Shown in pieces: positions 41,057 through 50,219 of a stretch of DNA of 59,222 bases. The notes under the pieces were generated by a model. That model made no database searches and was not told the DNA's origin. It saw only the letters and a program-made list of their open reading frames with translations. Numbering within the stretch: position 1 is the stretch's first letter; every line of letters begins with the position of its first letter. The stretch lies in assembly GCA_003222975.1 (NCBI GenBank), contig QHXN01000063.1, positions 1 through 59,222 on the forward strand, read 5' to 3'. The DNA is from Acidobacteriota bacterium. GTDB taxonomy: Bacteria > Acidobacteriota > Blastocatellia > Pyrinomonadales > Pyrinomonadaceae. Made by a program: the position numbers and the translations under genes.

Positions 41057-42472
41057 TCAACCGGCCCTTGAGTCCGTGCGCGCCAGCCTCCTGACGAAGA
41101 GATAGACCGGGTAGCTCAACGCCAGCAGCACGAGCGCGAAAATGCTGTTCTCCGTGTCGCTCGCGACCACGCCGACGAGGAAGGCAATTGATCCGACGAG
41201 CGCCAGCCCCGTCGTCAAGGGATAGCCCCACGCGCGATATGGGCGCGGCGCATCAGGTTCGCGCCGTCGAAGCACGAACACGGAGAGGAATGCGAGCGCG
41301 TAGTCTGTGACGAAGAAGAAGGCGAGCGCCGCGAGCAGACGCCCGAATGCGCCGCTGAAGAGGATCATCGCGACCGCCGCCGCCGTGCTCAGCGCGAGCG
41401 AGACGGTCGGCGTGCCGCCCGCGTTGACGCGCGTCGCGCCGCGCCAGAACAGTCGGTCGCCGCCCATCGCGTAGATGATGCGCGGCGCGGTCATGGTGTT
41501 GCCGTTCACAGAGGCGAGCAGCGAGACGACCGCCACCCACGCGATGACCGTCGCGCCGCGCGCGCCGAAGATCATTTGCGCCGCCGCGCCCGCCGCAAGC
41601 TTCTCGCCCGCGAGCTGTCGGAGCGGCAGGACGTAAACGAGCGCGAGGTTGAAGAGGAGATAGACGGCGATGACCAGCAGCACGCTCCCGATCATCGCGC
41701 GCGGGACGGCGCGCGCCGAGTCGCGCACCTCCTCGCCGAAGTAGATCGTGCTGTACCAGCCGTCATACGTGTAGATGACGCTCTGCAAGGCCAGCACGAA
41801 TGCCGTCAAGAGCGACAGGCCCGCGGGCACGGCGAGCGCGGGCGCTTCCCCTGCGGTCGCCCGCGCGTTCGAGCCTCCGCCGAAGACGAAACAGGCGGCG
41901 ATGAGCGTGACGAAGGCGAGGGTCTTCAGGAGGCTCGTCAACTCCTGCGAGCGGCTGCCCCAGCGGACGCCGCGCCACTGAAGGACTGCGAAGGCGAGCG
42001 TGACGGCGGACGCCACCTGCACGTCGCGCCCCGCGAGCGCGGGGACGAGCGCGCCCGCGTACTCGCCGATGACGAGCGCGACCGCCGCGACCGTGCCGCA
42101 CGTCGAGAGCCAGTCGCTCCACCCGACGACGAAGGCCGGGTATTCACCCAGCGCGCGGCGGACGAAGACGTAGAAGCCGCCGGAGCGCGGGATCATCGTC
42201 CCCAACTCCGCGACCGAGACCGTGCCCAGAAGCGCGTAGAGGCCGCCGAGCGCCCACACGCCGAGGAAGAGCCAGACGTTCGGGAGTTGCGCCGCGACCT
42301 CTCCGGGCGTGCGAAGTATCCCCATGCCGATGGTGATGCCGACGGTCACGGCCATCCCGAACAAGACGCCGAGCACGCGCAGCAGGTGGCCGCGCCGCCC
42401 CGCGCCCTCGTCAATGGCTGGCAGAACCAACTCTTCACCGGCTGACGTGGATGACCCGTTAGCTGTTTCCAT
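41057..42472 (-). CDS. Amino acid permease, APC superfamily
   Basis: 471 residues from ATG 42472 (METANGSSTSAGEEL); ATG 42529 would add 19 residues and is less likely. About twelve membrane helices follow a 35-residue cytosolic start. TVGITIGMGILRTPGEVAA is the first-helix GxG(I)L substrate motif, and PRSGGFYVFVRRALGEYPAF the second signature. It is probably a proton-coupled importer or exchanger of amino acids, as in the LAT/yhdG-like branch. It lies beside the enoyl-CoA hydratase and would supply the amino acids released by the peptidases in this window. Substrate unknown. Confidence 0.92.
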   Translation of the reverse strand: METANGSSTSAGEELVLPAIDEGAGRRGHLLRVLGVLFGMAVTVGITIGMGILRTPGEVAAQLPNVWLFLGVWALGGLYALLGTVSVAELGTMIPRSGGFYVFVRRALGEYPAFVVGWSDWLSTCGTVAAVALVIGEYAGALVPALAGRDVQVASAVTLAFAVLQWRGVRWGSRSQELTSLLKTLAFVTLIAACFVFGGGSNARATAGEAPALAVPAGLSLLTAFVLALQSVIYTYDGWYSTIYFGEEVRDSARAVPRAMIGSVLLVIAVYLLFNLALVYVLPLRQLAGEKLAAGAAAQMIFGARGATVIAWVAVVSLLASVNGNTMTAPRIIYAMGGDRLFWRGATRVNAGGTPTVSLALSTAAAVAMILFSGAFGRLLAALAFFFVTDYALAFLSVFVLRRREPDAPRPYRAWGYPLTTGLALVGSIAFLVGVVASDTENSIFALVLLALSYPVYLFVRRLARTDSRAG

Positions 42473-42542
42473 GCGCTGTGACCGTCGCCCTTCCGTCACC
42501 TTGTCGCGCGCCGTTATAACGATTAGCAAGCGGGTGAACCCG

Positions 42543-42602
42543 GTTCAGAGTTCACGCTTTAGCGTGTCCGGCGGAAGCAGCCTGAAGGCCGCAACTCTGA
42601 AC
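42543..42602. repeat. Three-way palindrome with CACGCTTTAGCGTG arm
   Basis: Outer arms GTTCAGAGTT (42543-42552) and AACTCTGAAC (42593-42602) pair exactly and enclose a second hairpin CACGCTTTAGCGTG (42553-42566), so the element may fold as a three-way junction. It lies between the permease start and a DinB stop, and is of a different type from the word hairpins. Confidence 0.8.
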
Positions 42603-42619
42603 TCAGGCTGCCCTGGCCT

Positions 42620-43099
42620 TCACCCTCCGTCGAGGATTTGCCGCAGGTGGTTCTTGAGGTGTCCGACGTAATCGCGCATGAGGTATTCGAGCGTCGCCGG
42701 CTCACCCTCGCCGACCTTCACCCAGCCGATCTGGTCGAGGTTGTGTCGGTCGCGGCTGGCGAGACGCGCGGCCTCCGGCGAGTTTTGCATCACGTGCGCG
42801 AGGTGCAGGTTGAAGCTCCGCCACAGCTCGACGAGCAACGGCCAAGGCTCATCTTTGTACCCTTGCGCGCGCACCCACGCCTCCTGCTCGTAGGCGGGGA
42901 AGACCAGGTGGTCTGTGAACTGCGCGCGGACGAAGCGCTGGTGGTTGTTCGAGGCCGAGTCAATGAGGTGGCCGACGATCTCCTTCGGCGACCACTTCCC
43001 CTCTGCGCGCGGCGCGCTGGCTTCTTCTTCCGAGATCGCGAGCAGCCGCCCCGCCGCGTCTTCCACCGTCTGCCTGAAGTCTTCGATTACGTCTTCCAT
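42620..43099 (-). CDS. DinB-family protein (second copy)
   Basis: 159 residues. EGKWSPKEIVGHLIDSASNNHQRF carries the first metal His, and YVGHLKNHLRQILDGG the two C-terminal His in the H-x3-H pattern, so the bundle should bind a metal. It shares the fold but not close sequence with the DinB protein at 37992. It is the DinB_2 type often tied to stress or antibiotic-thiol chemistry. The function is unknown. It is followed on the minus strand by the three-way palindrome. Confidence 0.88.
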   Translation of the reverse strand: MEDVIEDFRQTVEDAAGRLLAISEEEASAPRAEGKWSPKEIVGHLIDSASNNHQRFVRAQFTDHLVFPAYEQEAWVRAQGYKDEPWPLLVELWRSFNLHLAHVMQNSPEAARLASRDRHNLDQIGWVKVGEGEPATLEYLMRDYVGHLKNHLRQILDGG

Positions 43100-43116
43100 G
43101 ATTCACCCGACGGTCG

Positions 43117-43188
43117 GCCACAGAGACACAGAGGAATTTTCGTGGATGTATTTCATTCCAACCCTCTGTGTCTCCGTGTCTCTGTGGC
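43117..43188. repeat. Long hairpin 16 (CACAGAGA 8-bp words)
   Basis: The left arm GCCACAGAGACACAGAGG is made of 8-bp words CACAGAGA, CACAGAGG; the right arm is CCTCTGTG, TCTCCGTG, TCTCTGTG, GC. The right arm has one more word than the left. The loop includes GAATTTTCG...CATTCC. It lies 35 bp after the SDR gene on the minus strand. Confidence 0.85.
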
Positions 43189-43222
43189 AAAAATCAAAAT
43201 GCCCTCTACCTTCTATCATGTC

Positions 43223-43969
43223 TCAGAGGAGCTGGCCGCCGTCAACGCGCAGGACAGCGCCCGTGATGTGACGCGCGCGCGTGGAGCAGAGGAACAGAAC
43301 CGCGTGCGCCACATCCTCCGCCTCGCCCATGCGTCCCAGCGCCGACTCCGCGATGGCCTGCTCCCTGACCCTCTCCGGCAGACGCTCGACCAGCGGCGTG
43401 CGTATGAAGCCGGGCGCGACGGCGTTGACGTTGACGCCGTATCGCCCCAGCTCGGCGGCAGCCGAGCGCGTCAGCGCGACGAGTCCGGCCTTCGACGCCG
43501 CGTAGTTCGCCAGCCCGAAGCGCCCGCGCATCGCCTCGATGGAAGCAACGTTGACTATCTTTCCCGCCCGCCGCGCGCGGAAGACGCGCGCCGCCGCCTG
43601 CGTGTAGCTGAACGCGCCCTTGAGGTTCACGTCCAGCACGCGCCGCCACTGCTCTTCGGTCATCTCCCACAGCGGCGCGTCGGCGGTCGTGCCCGCCGCG
43701 TTGACAAGAATATCCAACCGCCCCAACCGCGCGCACGCCTCCTCAACCACCTGGCCGGCGCGCGCGTGCTCGCCCACGTCCGCGCGGAAAGATACCACGC
43801 GCCCGCCCGCCGACTTCAGCAAATTCTCGGCCTGCGCCAGCGCCACTTCGCCCGCGCTGTCAACTAGGCCCAAGTCGGCCCCGCCCCGCGCGAACTCCAA
43901 AGCGCACGCACGCCCGATCCCCGAAGCCGCGCCCGTCAACAGCGCCACCTTGCCCTCGAACTCCATCAT
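43223..43969 (-). CDS. Short-chain dehydrogenase/reductase (FabG-like)
   Basis: 248 residues from ATG 43969, chosen because it overlaps the M61 stop as ATGA; the longer frame to 44008 lies inside the M61 gene. The NAD(P) motif is LLTGAASGIGRACA, with the NAAG structural motif as LVNAAGTTAD. The active-site set is Ser in VNVASIEAM and Tyr/Lys in NYAASKAGL. Asp in GLVDSAGE after strand two would favour NAD over NADP. It is a 3-oxoacyl reductase or similar alcohol dehydrogenase. It is co-translated with the M61 peptidase; the reason is unclear. Confidence 0.93.
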   Translation of the reverse strand: MMEFEGKVALLTGAASGIGRACALEFARGGADLGLVDSAGEVALAQAENLLKSAGGRVVSFRADVGEHARAGQVVEEACARLGRLDILVNAAGTTADAPLWEMTEEQWRRVLDVNLKGAFSYTQAAARVFRARRAGKIVNVASIEAMRGRFGLANYAASKAGLVALTRSAAAELGRYGVNVNAVAPGFIRTPLVERLPERVREQAIAESALGRMGEAEDVAHAVLFLCSTRARHITGAVLRVDGGQLL

Positions 43970-45855
43970 TGAGACCTGCTCCCCAGAGGGAACGGCGCGG
44001 CGAGCCACGCCTGATAGTTGCGCTTCTGCTGGTCGGTCGGCTGCGGGACGGGGAGGATGCGGTAGGCGGCGCTCGTGCGCCCGCCGAGTTTGAAGGTGAG
44101 TGTGCGCAGCTCGTCGGCGCGGAAGACTGTGAGCGTGAGGGCGTCGCCGGGGCGTCGGTCAGCGAGGCGCGCGTTGAGGAAGTCGCGTGTGGCGCGGAAG
44201 CCGTCAACGGCGACGATCTGGTCGGCGGCGTTGAGGCCCTGTTCGTAGGCGGGCGTGCCGGCGGGGACGTTGCGGACGGTGAGGCGGTCGCCCGTCTGGT
44301 CGAGCGTCGCGCCGAGGTAGGCTTCCTCGGCTGCTGGTCGTCCGTCCGGCGCGCTCGCGGTGTCGAGACGCAGCCCCGCAACGTCGAGCGCCGCGTTGTA
44401 GTCAAGCTCCTCGCGCCCGCGGACGTAACGGCTGAAGAAGTCTTCGAGGCTCGTACCCGCCGCCGCCTCCGCCGTGCGCTGGAAGTCTTCGGGCGTGTAG
44501 TTGCGCCCCCGTTTGTAGAAATCGTTGTAGAGGGCGCGCATCACGTCGTCGAGCGTGTGCGCGCCGTTCGAGCGCTTGCGGATTTCGAGGTCGAGGAGGA
44601 GGCCGAGTATCGCGCCCTTGTCGTAGTAGGAGACGGACGAGTTGATGGAGTTCTCGTCCGGGCGGTAGTACTTGATCCAGGCGTCGAAGCTCGACTCCTC
44701 GGCGCTCTGCTCAAGGCGGCCCGGCGTGTTCTGTAAGTTCTGGAACGCGCGTGCCACGTCGTCCAGATACTGCTTGTCGGTCGTCAAACCGGCGCGGCGC
44801 AGAAAGAGGTTCGCGTAGTAGTCCGTAAAGCCCTCGGCGACCCAGAGCAGGCGCGTGTAGTTCTCCTGCGTGTAGTCGAAGGGGCCGAGGGCGTCGGGGC
44901 GGATGCGCTTGACGTTCCAGAGGTGGAAGAACTCGTGCGCGACGAGGCCGTAGAAGCCGCGCCAGTCGGCCTCCGTCGAGAAGCCGAAGCGCCGGTAGGT
45001 GAGCGAGGTCGAGTTTAAGTGTTCGAGTCCGCCGCCGCCCGAAGCGCCGAGCAGGAGTATGAAAGTGTAGTCGTGGTACGGAATCTCGCGCATCGTGTCG
45101 GCCTCCGCCGAGACGATCTTCTGTACGTCGCGACGCATGCGCTCCGCGTCGTAGTTGCCCTCGCCGTCAATGACGACGCGGTGCGGCACGCCCTTGACCT
45201 CGAACTCGACGGTTTTGAAATTGCTGACCAGGAACGGCGAGTCGTAGAGGATGTCGAAGTTCTCGGCGCGGAAGGTGTCGCGTTGGCCTGAGACGGCGGG
45301 CAGCCCCGTCGCGATCTTCCAGCCGGCCAGAGGCTCGACGCGCAGCGTCGAGGGCGCGCCCAAGCTTCCGTCGGGGTACATAAGCGTCGCCGCGTTGTTC
45401 CAGAAGGCGTGGCGGTCGTTCACCTCGTTGGTGCGCACGCTCAGCTCGTTTGAATAGACGTTGTAGCTGACCCTCAGCTCGCGCGCGCCACTCGTCTCGA
45501 TTCTCCATGTGTTCTTGTTGAGCTTGCTCCACTGAAGCGCGCGGCCACCGGCGTCCGCGGCCTTGAAGTCCTCGACGTTGCGCTCGAACTCGCGCACGAG
45601 GTAGGAGCCGGGAGTCCAGACGGGCATGCGCAGTTCGACCGCGGCGGGCGCTCCCGAAGAGTAGCGCAGGCGAGCCTCGACGCCGAGCAGGTGCGTGTAG
45701 GGCTTCCGTATAGAGACGGTGTAGCTGATCTCCGGCGCGTTCGGCTGGGCGGCGCGGCTGCGCTCGTCGGCTTGTGCGCGCGCCGAGTGCGCCGTGAAGG
45801 GGAGGAGGATGAGAAACGCCGCGAGGGCGAGTGACTGCGCGCGCGTGTGACGCAT
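43966..45855 (-). CDS. Secreted M61 glycyl-aminopeptidase-like protease with PDZ domain
   Basis: 629 residues from ATG 45855 (MRHTRAQSLALAAFLI), with GAGGGAG upstream. A signal peptide runs to about 28 (AHSARAQA). The M61 N-terminal beta domain follows (ISYTVSIRKPYTHLLGVEARL). The zinc site is HEFFHLWNVKRIRP, with the third ligand Glu in VAEGFTDYYAN. A PDZ domain sits at about 520-600 (PAGTPAYEQGLNAADQIVAV). It is exported and probably acts as a periplasmic peptidase. Its stop overlaps the SDR start. The promoter region (about 200 bp) is shared with thioredoxin on the other strand and has no hairpin. Confidence 0.92.
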   Translation of the reverse strand: MRHTRAQSLALAAFLILLPFTAHSARAQADERSRAAQPNAPEISYTVSIRKPYTHLLGVEARLRYSSGAPAAVELRMPVWTPGSYLVREFERNVEDFKAADAGGRALQWSKLNKNTWRIETSGARELRVSYNVYSNELSVRTNEVNDRHAFWNNAATLMYPDGSLGAPSTLRVEPLAGWKIATGLPAVSGQRDTFRAENFDILYDSPFLVSNFKTVEFEVKGVPHRVVIDGEGNYDAERMRRDVQKIVSAEADTMREIPYHDYTFILLLGASGGGGLEHLNSTSLTYRRFGFSTEADWRGFYGLVAHEFFHLWNVKRIRPDALGPFDYTQENYTRLLWVAEGFTDYYANLFLRRAGLTTDKQYLDDVARAFQNLQNTPGRLEQSAEESSFDAWIKYYRPDENSINSSVSYYDKGAILGLLLDLEIRKRSNGAHTLDDVMRALYNDFYKRGRNYTPEDFQRTAEAAAGTSLEDFFSRYVRGREELDYNAALDVAGLRLDTASAPDGRPAAEEAYLGATLDQTGDRLTVRNVPAGTPAYEQGLNAADQIVAVDGFRATRDFLNARLADRRPGDALTLTVFRADELRTLTFKLGGRTSAAYRILPVPQPTDQQKRNYQAWLAAPFPLGSRSQ

Positions 45856-46055
45856 GGTGTTCGACGCTCCCTCTGTCCGAGTTGTTTGTGCGGGAAAACT
45901 TTCGGAGGGCATCTTACAACGAAACGGCGCGCGCGGACGAACGCACGTCCGGCGGTAGTCCGGCGCGCACCGGGCCGGGCTTTCGCCGCGGCGCGGAGTT
46001 GTGTCACACTCGTCGGCAAAAAGAACCCGAAGGACGGCGGGCGAGACGGGAGGTT

Positions 46056-46547
46056 ATGGCGATGGCGATTCTGACCTGTGCGAAGTGCGGCGCGAAGAAC
46101 CGCGTTGACGAGCGCGTGACCGTCATCGGCAGGCAGCCGGTGTGCGGCAGGTGCGGCGCGCGGCTTCAGGCGGACGGCGAAGCGGCCTCGACCGGAGGGG
46201 CGACGGCGACCGGCGCGGGCGGCAAGCCGGTGGCGGTGACCGACGAGACCTTCGAGCGCGAAGTGGTGAGCGCCTCCGGCTCGCGGCCCGTTCTACTCGA
46301 CTGCTGGGCGGCGTGGTGCGGCCCGTGCCGGATGATCGCGCCCGCGCTCGACTCGCTGGCGGCGGAGGCGGGCGGGCGCTACCTCGTCGCCAAGCTCAAC
46401 GTGGACGAGAACCCGCAGACCGCCGCGCGCCTCGGCATCCAGAGCATCCCCACACTCTTCATCTACAAGAACGGCCAGGCGGTCGAGCGCATCGTCGGCG
46501 CGCAGTCCAAGCAGGTGCTCGCCGCGCGCCTCTCCGCACACCTCTAG
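46056..46547 (+). CDS. Thioredoxin with N-terminal zinc ribbon (thioredoxin-2 type)
   Basis: 163 residues from ATG 46056 (MAMAILTCAKCGAKN), with GGGAGG two bases upstream. CAKC and CGRC near the start are a zinc ribbon as in E. coli TrxC. A Gly/Ala linker follows. The thioredoxin fold is clear from AAWCGPCRMIAPALDSLAAE, with active-site Cys-Gly-Pro-Cys, and ends with SIPTLFIYKNGQAV, holding the cis-Pro. It reduces disulfides in cytosolic proteins, especially under oxidative stress. The stop is followed by a hairpin four bases later. Confidence 0.93.
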   Translation: MAMAILTCAKCGAKNRVDERVTVIGRQPVCGRCGARLQADGEAASTGGATATGAGGKPVAVTDETFEREVVSASGSRPVLLDCWAAWCGPCRMIAPALDSLAAEAGGRYLVAKLNVDENPQTAARLGIQSIPTLFIYKNGQAVERIVGAQSKQVLAARLSAHL

Positions 46548-46550
46548 AAA

Positions 46551-46625
46551 AAAGTGATGAGTGATGAGTGATGAGTTAAAGCACTTTGTCTTTACTCATC
46601 ACTCATCACTCATCACTCATCACTT
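46551..46625. repeat. Long hairpin 17 (GTGATGA 7-bp tandem words)
   Basis: The left arm is AAGTGATGAGTGATGAGTGA..., three GTGATGA words ending at GAGTTAAAG. The right arm is the complement with four words, so it is one word longer. The apex is TTAAAGC...GTCTTTA. It lies between converging thioredoxin and TPR genes. Confidence 0.92.
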
Positions 46626-46635
46626 CTTCTCCGGC

Positions 46636-49539
46636 TCACTTCACGTTGACCGTGACATCCTGCTTGCCGCAGGGCGAGGAGAAGGTGACGGTGAAGGTTC
46701 CCGACTTGCCGCTGACGGAGGTGACGGTGAAGCGCAGCCGGTCGCCGTCGGAGTCCGCGTGCGGCTCGGCGAGGATGATGATGTCGGCCCAGTTCGGCGT
46801 CGAGGGGTTGACGCGCGGCGCGCCCTTGCCGGCGTAGTTCTCAAGCCTGACGGCGACGGTGGCCGAGCCGCCGTTGCTCTTGATCTCGACGGAGGGGTCG
46901 CTGATTGTCAGCGCGCAGACGCCGCCCGGCTGCTTCTGCTCCGGCTTCTGTTCGGACGGGGGCTGCTGCGAAGTCTCCGTCGTCGCGCCCTGCACGGGCG
47001 GCGTGGGCGCGGGCGTCGTCTCCGGCGTCTCCGCTTTTGTCGCGCCGGTCTTCGTCGTCGGCGTCGAGAGCGGTGACGGCGTCGGCACGACCGACTCCGG
47101 CGTCGCCGCCGTGGGCGACGCAGTCTCAGTCGTCGGCGGTGTCGGTGCGGGCGACGGCGTAGGTGTCGGCGTCTCTGTCGTTGCTGATGTCGGCGTCTCG
47201 TTCGTCGGCGTCGGTGACGGGAGGGTTGACGGCGTCGGGGTCGGGGTCGCCGTTGTCGTCGCTGCCGCTGCCGTCTCGGTGGCCGGCGTGGACGTTGTCG
47301 TCGGCGTCGGCACGGGGGCCGGTGTTGATGTCGGCGTCGGTTCAGCCGACGCGGGCGGCACGCTCGACTCCGGCGCGGCGGCCTTCGCGTCGGCAGACGC
47401 GGCGACGTTCGCTTGCGTCGCGGGCGTCTCGACGGGCGAGCCTTGCGTCGGAAGCTGCGAAGGAGCAGAGGCGGCGGCCACGTCGGGCGTCCCAATCAAC
47501 TGGTCGAGTCCCTGCGTCGAGCCGTTGTTGAGTCGCTTGTAGAGGGCTTCGATGACGGTGCGGCGCGTCGGGTCGGGCTGTTCGCGGTAGCTTCGGGCGT
47601 AGGCCGCGAGCGCGTCGCGCGCGCCGCCCGTCGCTTCGAGCGCCGCGCCGAGACGCCACTCCGCCGTCAGCCACCACTGCGTGTGTTCGGGCAGCACGCT
47701 CACCGCGCGGCGCAGGCGCACGACCGCCTCGGCGGTCTGCCCCTGGTTATACAAAGCCCACCCGGCGAGTTCCTCGACGTGACCGCGCAGGACTTTCGAG
47801 AGCACGTCGCGCTGCACGTTCAGAATGCTGAGCGGCACGCCCGTCTCGACGACACGCTGCCGGAGAGCGCGCACCTCTTCAGTGTCCGCGAAGATCGCGA
47901 CGGGCGCGTGCGGCACGTCGAGCGCCGCCTCGACGCCGCCGATGGCCGCCTCGGCACGCTCGAACGCCGCCGCGTGCGCCGACGCGCCGAGGTGTTCGAG
48001 CCGTTCGGCGGCGTAGATATTTCTGAAGGCGCGCATCTCGTCGTCGCCCGCGGCGAACTCGCGCGCGGCCTCGGCCGCGGCCTTCTCTTCGCCCGCGCCC
48101 CCGCTCGCCACCAGGCGGAAGACGAGCAGAGCTTTGAGCATCTTCGCCTCACCTGCCGGAGAGGCGGAGGCGAACTGCGAGAGGCTCGCGCGGCGTTCGG
48201 GCGCGAGCAGTTCGTTGAAGTCTGCGGCGCGCGCCTCGACGTGGCCCGCGAGCCGCGTCTCGATCTGCCCGTCGCGGATCGCGAACGAGTGCGACAGGGT
48301 CTCGGCGGCCTCGTCGTAGAGGCCCGCGCCGGCGAGGGCCGCGGCCAACTCGTAGTCGAGCGTCGGGAAGTTTCCGAAGCGGCGCGCGGCCCGTAGCGCC
48401 ATCTCCGCATCAAGCGGCTTCTTCAGGGCGAGCAGCGCACGGCCCTGCGCGATGCGCGCCCATGCCCAGCCGAACCTCGACTCAAAGGCGACGGCCTTCT
48501 CGGCAAGCTCAAGGGCGCGCGCGCCCTCGCCGTGCGCCGAGTACCAGTAGGACGCGCCGACCAGCAGGGGCAAGTCCTTCGCCTCGCCCGTCAGAGCCGA
48601 CTGCAACTCGCGCTCGGCCTCCTCGCGCCGGCCCGCGTCGAAGAGCGCGAGCACTAGCCCACTGCGCGCGTTCGCGTCCTGCGGGTCTGCGGCCAACTGC
48701 TCGCGGTAGAGCGACAGGGCTTCTTCGGGCTTGCCGGTCGCGCGGCGAAGCTCGGCGAGCGTGTGGCGCGCGGTCGCCGACTTCGGGTCGAGTTCGACGG
48801 CGCGCGCGAACTCCGCCGCCGCGTCGTCCAGGCGCAGCGCGTAGCGGTAGGACGTGCCGAGCACCTGATGCGCCGACGCGAGGTCTGGTTGCAGAGCGAG
48901 CGCGCTTTGCGCGACGCGCGCCGCCTCTTCGGGGCGCTCGATGCCGAGGTAGAAAGAGGCCACGACGAGGAGGCGCTGCGCGTTACCCGCCGCGCGCGCT
49001 TCGACCGAGCGCGCAAGCTCCAACGCCGCGTCGCGCTCGCCGAGCACGTAGAAGTTCGCCGGGAGCTGCGAGACGACTTCGAGGAAGAGCTTGTCCGACA
49101 TCCCCTCCGGCGCTTCCCCGACAGCCGCGCGGAACAGCTCGACCCCGGCGGCGCGGTCGCCCCCGCGCAAGCGTTCGTCGCCGAGCGCCGCGCGCGCGCT
49201 CGTCAGAAGCTCCCGCGCCCGCAGAAGCTGTGTCGAGTCGGGGTGGTCTTTGACGAACGCCTGGAGCCGCTCGACGCGCTCGGCGGCGCTGAGCTTGATG
49301 TGCCCGGCGGCGTCGAGCTTCACGATCTCGTCAAGCTCCGACTTCTGCGCGTCCTCGCCGCCCGCGGCCTTCGCCGACGCCTTCGCGCTGGTCGTCTTCT
49401 TTCCCGCCCGCGCCGCCGTCTTCTTCTTCGTCTGCGCCGCGGGCTTCGCGCCCGCCGCGGGCTTGCGCTGCGCGGCGGCCACGCCGAACAGAGTCAAAAG
49501 GAGCAACACACACGCGAATGACGACAAAACTCTTTTCAT
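46636..49539 (-). CDS. TPR-repeat protein with Pro/Thr-rich linker and C-terminal beta domain
   Basis: 967 residues from ATG 49539 (MKRVLSSFACVLLLLTLFG). The signal peptide ends near residue 22. Residues 24-60 are Lys/Ala-rich. TPR-like helices span about 70-680, for example ALALQPDLASAHQVLGTSYR and LDDAAAEFARAVELDPKSA. Residues 740-870 form a long Thr/Pro/Ser/Ala linker with TPTPSPAPTP steps. The last 85 residues form a beta-sandwich-like domain (SVEIKSNGGSATVAVRLENY). It is likely a periplasmic or cell-surface scaffold. The linker DNA is itself repetitive, so its length may vary among strains. It is convergent with thioredoxin. Confidence 0.85.
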   Translation of the reverse strand: MKRVLSSFACVLLLLTLFGVAAAQRKPAAGAKPAAQTKKKTAARAGKKTTSAKASAKAAGGEDAQKSELDEIVKLDAAGHIKLSAAERVERLQAFVKDHPDSTQLLRARELLTSARAALGDERLRGGDRAAGVELFRAAVGEAPEGMSDKLFLEVVSQLPANFYVLGERDAALELARSVEARAAGNAQRLLVVASFYLGIERPEEAARVAQSALALQPDLASAHQVLGTSYRYALRLDDAAAEFARAVELDPKSATARHTLAELRRATGKPEEALSLYREQLAADPQDANARSGLVLALFDAGRREEAERELQSALTGEAKDLPLLVGASYWYSAHGEGARALELAEKAVAFESRFGWAWARIAQGRALLALKKPLDAEMALRAARRFGNFPTLDYELAAALAGAGLYDEAAETLSHSFAIRDGQIETRLAGHVEARAADFNELLAPERRASLSQFASASPAGEAKMLKALLVFRLVASGGAGEEKAAAEAAREFAAGDDEMRAFRNIYAAERLEHLGASAHAAAFERAEAAIGGVEAALDVPHAPVAIFADTEEVRALRQRVVETGVPLSILNVQRDVLSKVLRGHVEELAGWALYNQGQTAEAVVRLRRAVSVLPEHTQWWLTAEWRLGAALEATGGARDALAAYARSYREQPDPTRRTVIEALYKRLNNGSTQGLDQLIGTPDVAAASAPSQLPTQGSPVETPATQANVAASADAKAAAPESSVPPASAEPTPTSTPAPVPTPTTTSTPATETAAAATTTATPTPTPSTLPSPTPTNETPTSATTETPTPTPSPAPTPPTTETASPTAATPESVVPTPSPLSTPTTKTGATKAETPETTPAPTPPVQGATTETSQQPPSEQKPEQKQPGGVCALTISDPSVEIKSNGGSATVAVRLENYAGKGAPRVNPSTPNWADIIILAEPHADSDGDRLRFTVTSVSGKSGTFTVTFSSPCGKQDVTVNVK

Positions 49540-49703
49540 AACATCTCGCTCAGGCACGAATCGGTCGAAGGCCGCAAAGGTTTCAACTGTCGGGTTTGTT
49601 AACGACGAGTGAGCGGGCATGATAACATCGCCGCGCGCCGCGGCGCGAGCGGGCCGGGGCGCTGAGTTCACGGATTGACTGACGCACATCGGGGCGAACT
49701 GAG

Positions 49704-50219
49704 TTGGAAGGCTTCGACGAAGAGTACGAGCGCGAGATGGCCGAGGCGCGGCGGCGCGCGCGCGAGCAGGGGCGCGGCGACGTGCTCGATTACCTCAGCC
49801 TGAAGGCCGCGAACGATTCTTTGCGCGCGCGCGCCGTCGAGCTGCTGCTCGGCGCTTTCACGACGCTGGCGGGCGAGCTGAACCGCGAGGGCGCAGGAGT
49901 AGCGCTCGCGCGCACGGACGCGCACCGCTTCCGCATCGGCCACTCGACGATGGTCGGCACGCGCCTCACGCTCTCGCGCGGCCTGCGCTCGCTCACGGTC
50001 GAGGCGGGCTGGCCGCGCTCGCCCCGCGACGGCATCGTGCGCGGCGGCGGGTTGGCTTCGGCGCGCGTCGGCCACTTCGGCGCTCCCAAAGCGGGCGAAG
50101 AACTCCTCCTCCTCCCCGCGGGCGATGAGCCGCGCTGGTTCGTCCTCGAAGGAACGGGCGCGCGCACCGAACTCCTCGAACAGCACCTGCACCGTCACGT
50201 CGTCATGCTTTTGGAATGA
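49704..50219 (+). CDS. Conserved-looking hypothetical cytosolic protein
   Basis: 171 residues if read from TTG 49704; ATG 49737 is an alternative and would remove the first 11 residues. Residues 1-60 are strongly helical and charged (EYEREMAEARRRAREQ); 75-171 are mixed strands, with RFRIGHSTMVGTRLTLSRGLRS. There is no signal peptide, membrane segment or known motif. It is divergent from the TPR gene and upstream of rsmI with a hairpin between. The frame has coding-like GC3 bias throughout, so I take it as real. Confidence 0.6.
   Translation: MEGFDEEYEREMAEARRRAREQGRGDVLDYLSLKAANDSLRARAVELLLGAFTTLAGELNREGAGVALARTDAHRFRIGHSTMVGTRLTLSRGLRSLTVEAGWPRSPRDGIVRGGGLASARVGHFGAPKAGEELLLLPAGDEPRWFVLEGTGARTELLEQHLHRHVVMLLE

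Noticed and set aside
46859..47542. Plus-strand Val/Gly/Ala frame of 227 codons opposite the TPR linker
   Set aside because: It is the reverse reading of the Thr/Pro low-complexity linker; regular repeats keep the frame open.
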